Positions 21,219 to 22,517 of a stretch of 22,517 nucleotides of DNA are shown here, one piece after another. The notes below the pieces were generated by a model, which was not told the origin of the DNA, did not search any database, and was given only the letters and a program-made list of their open reading frames with translations. The translations under genes and the position numbers were made by a program. This stretch comes from a virus: positions 1-22,517 of IMG/VR virus record IMGVR_UViG_3300031576_000279; one strand, 5' to 3'. Positions within the stretch are counted from its first letter, which is position 1, and each line of letters starts with the position of its first letter.

Positions 21219-22517
21219 AGTTTTCCGAATTTTGTCGTTTTAAAAATTCGCAGTGGGAAGCTACTGAAAATGCGGATCGATATAAATATTTTCTCTACGG
21301 CGGGCGACGCGGAGTGCTTAAGTCGTATTGGCTTCGTTGGTACGGCCTTCGTCGCTTGTTAATGTTTGGAGCGCAAGGGTTCCGCAATGTTAAAGTAATG
21401 TTGGCTTGCGAAGATTTTCCTACCTTGACTGATCGTCAAATTTCCAAAATACAAACTGAATTTCCGCGCGAGCTTGGTGAAATCAAGACGACTCGTATTG
21501 ATGGATTTTGTTTTCATTTACGGCCGGAGTTTGGTGGAGGTAAGCTCGCCTTTCGTTCTCTCGATGATCCGCAAAAGTTTCGAGGCTCAGAGTGGGCAGG
21601 GATTTTAATTGATGAACTCACGCAGAATGAAGAGTTTATTGATCGAGAGCTTTCTCTTTTTGATGTGCTTCGAGGATCGCTGCGCTGGCCGGGCATTAAT
21701 CAAACTTTTTTTGCTGCGACGTCAAATCCTGATGGCCCCGGGCAACTTTGGGTTCGGAAACTTTTCGTGGAAAAAAATCCCCCTGATTATCTTTTACCAG
21801 AGAAGGAGAAGTTTTGTTATCAGCGCGGTGTCGTTGAGGATAAAATACTTTTGCCGGACAGCTATTGGCAAATGCTCGATACGCTTTCGCCGAAACTTCG
21901 AGAGGCTTGGGTGGATGCGAACTGGTATGTAACTTTTGAAGGGTTGGTTTTTCCTGAGTTTACCGAGTTGAATTTGACTGATGAAGAGCCGGAGAAAACT
22001 CTACCTGTTGAATGTTCGATTGACGACGGGTACGAGGACCCGCGCTCTATTCTTTTCATTCAGCGCAAGGGGATTTACTATTTTATTTTTGATGAGATTT
22101 ACGAAAATCATCGGCTTGCTGAATATCATATCACTGAAGCGAAGAAACGTCTTGCCACTCACGGTTTTAAGAATTTTCGTATGGCTGTGACGTCCAACGA
22201 AGATGCCGAGCTACGTGCTCAGCTTAGTCGCAACGGCATTGCTTCCGAAATTGGCTCGCATGATGTCATTGAAGGAATTAACCGAATGCGACGTCAAATC
22301 GTGGATTCTCAGGGCGTTCGACTCATTAAAGTGCATCGTCGGTGTCGCAATCTTATCAGTGAATTTACTGAGCGCTACAAATATCCATCGAAGAAAAAAG
22401 TATTGAGTACCGAGAAGCCTCAAGATGGAAATGATCATGCGATTGAAGCGCTTCGGAAATGGTTGTGGGTGCGGACCAACAGAGGGGTTGGAATAAGTTT
22501 TCCAGAGAGAGAGAGAG
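21215..22517 (+). CDS. terL: Terminase large subunit, N-terminal part (continues to 231 through the join)
   Basis: The ATG overlaps the TerS stop. The full protein has 468 residues. It is the ATP-driven DNA packaging motor. Walker A is YGGRRGVLKSYW (28-39, Lys at 36), Walker B is ILIDE (130-134), and motif III is AATSNPDGPG (168-177). The nuclease domain shows SIDDGYEDPRSI (269-279) and FIFDEIYENH (290-299), and the late DGNDHAIEALR lies across the join at 1-231. Codon 392 ends at 22390, and bases 22391-22517 repeat 1-127. All motor and nuclease elements are present, so it should be active. Confidence 0.95.
   Translation, partial: MKFSEFCRFKNSQWEATENADRYKYFLYGGRRGVLKSYWLRWYGLRRLLMFGAQGFRNVKVMLACEDFPTLTDRQISKIQTEFPRELGEIKTTRIDGFCFHLRPEFGGGKLAFRSLDDPQKFRGSEWAGILIDELTQNEEFIDRELSLFDVLRGSLRWPGINQTFFAATSNPDGPGQLWVRKLFVEKNPPDYLLPEKEKFCYQRGVVEDKILLPDSYWQMLDTLSPKLREAWVDANWYVTFEGLVFPEFTELNLTDEEPEKTLPVECSIDDGYEDPRSILFIQRKGIYYFIFDEIYENHRLAEYHITEAKKRLATHGFKNFRMAVTSNEDAELRAQLSRNGIASEIGSHDVIEGINRMRRQIVDSQGVRLIKVHRRCRNLISEFTERYKYPSKKKVLSTEKPQDGNDHAIEALRKWLWVRTNRGVGISFPERER
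22391..22517. repeat. Terminal direct repeat, right copy (circular overlap)
   Basis: Identical to bases 1-127; see the left copy. Removing one copy gives a circle of 22,390 bp in which terL is intact. Confidence 0.95.

Overview
The window is one complete circular virus-like genome. Its last 127 bases (22391-22517) repeat its first 127 exactly, so the unit closes to a circle of 22,390 bp, and the terminase gene reads across the join without interruption. The content is that of an HK97-lineage head virus of a bacterium: large terminase, portal, prohead protease and major capsid protein occur in canonical order. The host cannot be named. Most genes have Shine-Dalgarno sites, and a near-perfect chromosomal-type parS suggests a host with ParABS.

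Layout on the circle. (1) Plus strand, 19302-21218: a replication initiator with four iterons inside its gene, a zinc-ribbon protein, a small protein and a terminase small-subunit candidate. (2) Plus strand, 21215 through the join to 6633: TerL, portal, protease, major capsid, then small beta-rich, membrane and LamG-type proteins. (3) Plus strand, 6745-9201: short accessory genes, several with membrane segments or zinc-binding motifs. (4) A convergent gap, 9202-9989, with a parS site and a strong terminator. (5) Minus strand, 17141 down to 9990: a tightly overlapping early-type operon with an SLOG protein, a RecE-like nuclease, a Sak4-like ATPase, tRNA-Met, a structured spacer RNA, tRNA-Leu, a tiny Fis-type HTH protein, a Dam-like methyltransferase, a PD-(D/E)XK nuclease and a C5-cytosine methyltransferase. 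(6) A 2.1-kb gene-poor control region, 17142-19301, between the divergent units.

The most unusual feature lies in that control region. About 706 bp (17887-18592) has almost no thymine on the plus strand (5 T). By hand count, 17941-18540 holds A 187, C 252, G 158 and T 3. The region therefore has no stop codons in any of six frames, and the long overlapping ORFs there are by-products of composition.

The gene list is also notable for what is missing. I see no tape-measure protein, major tail protein, sheath, baseplate, endolysin, integrase or CI-like repressor. The element may be a short-tailed or tailless HK97-fold virus, or a satellite that makes its own capsids and borrows tails. The replication gene looks regulated by a leader RNA with mutually exclusive hairpins. 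The two methyltransferases probably protect the DNA from host restriction, and the exonuclease/Sak4 pair probably serves recombination during replication.
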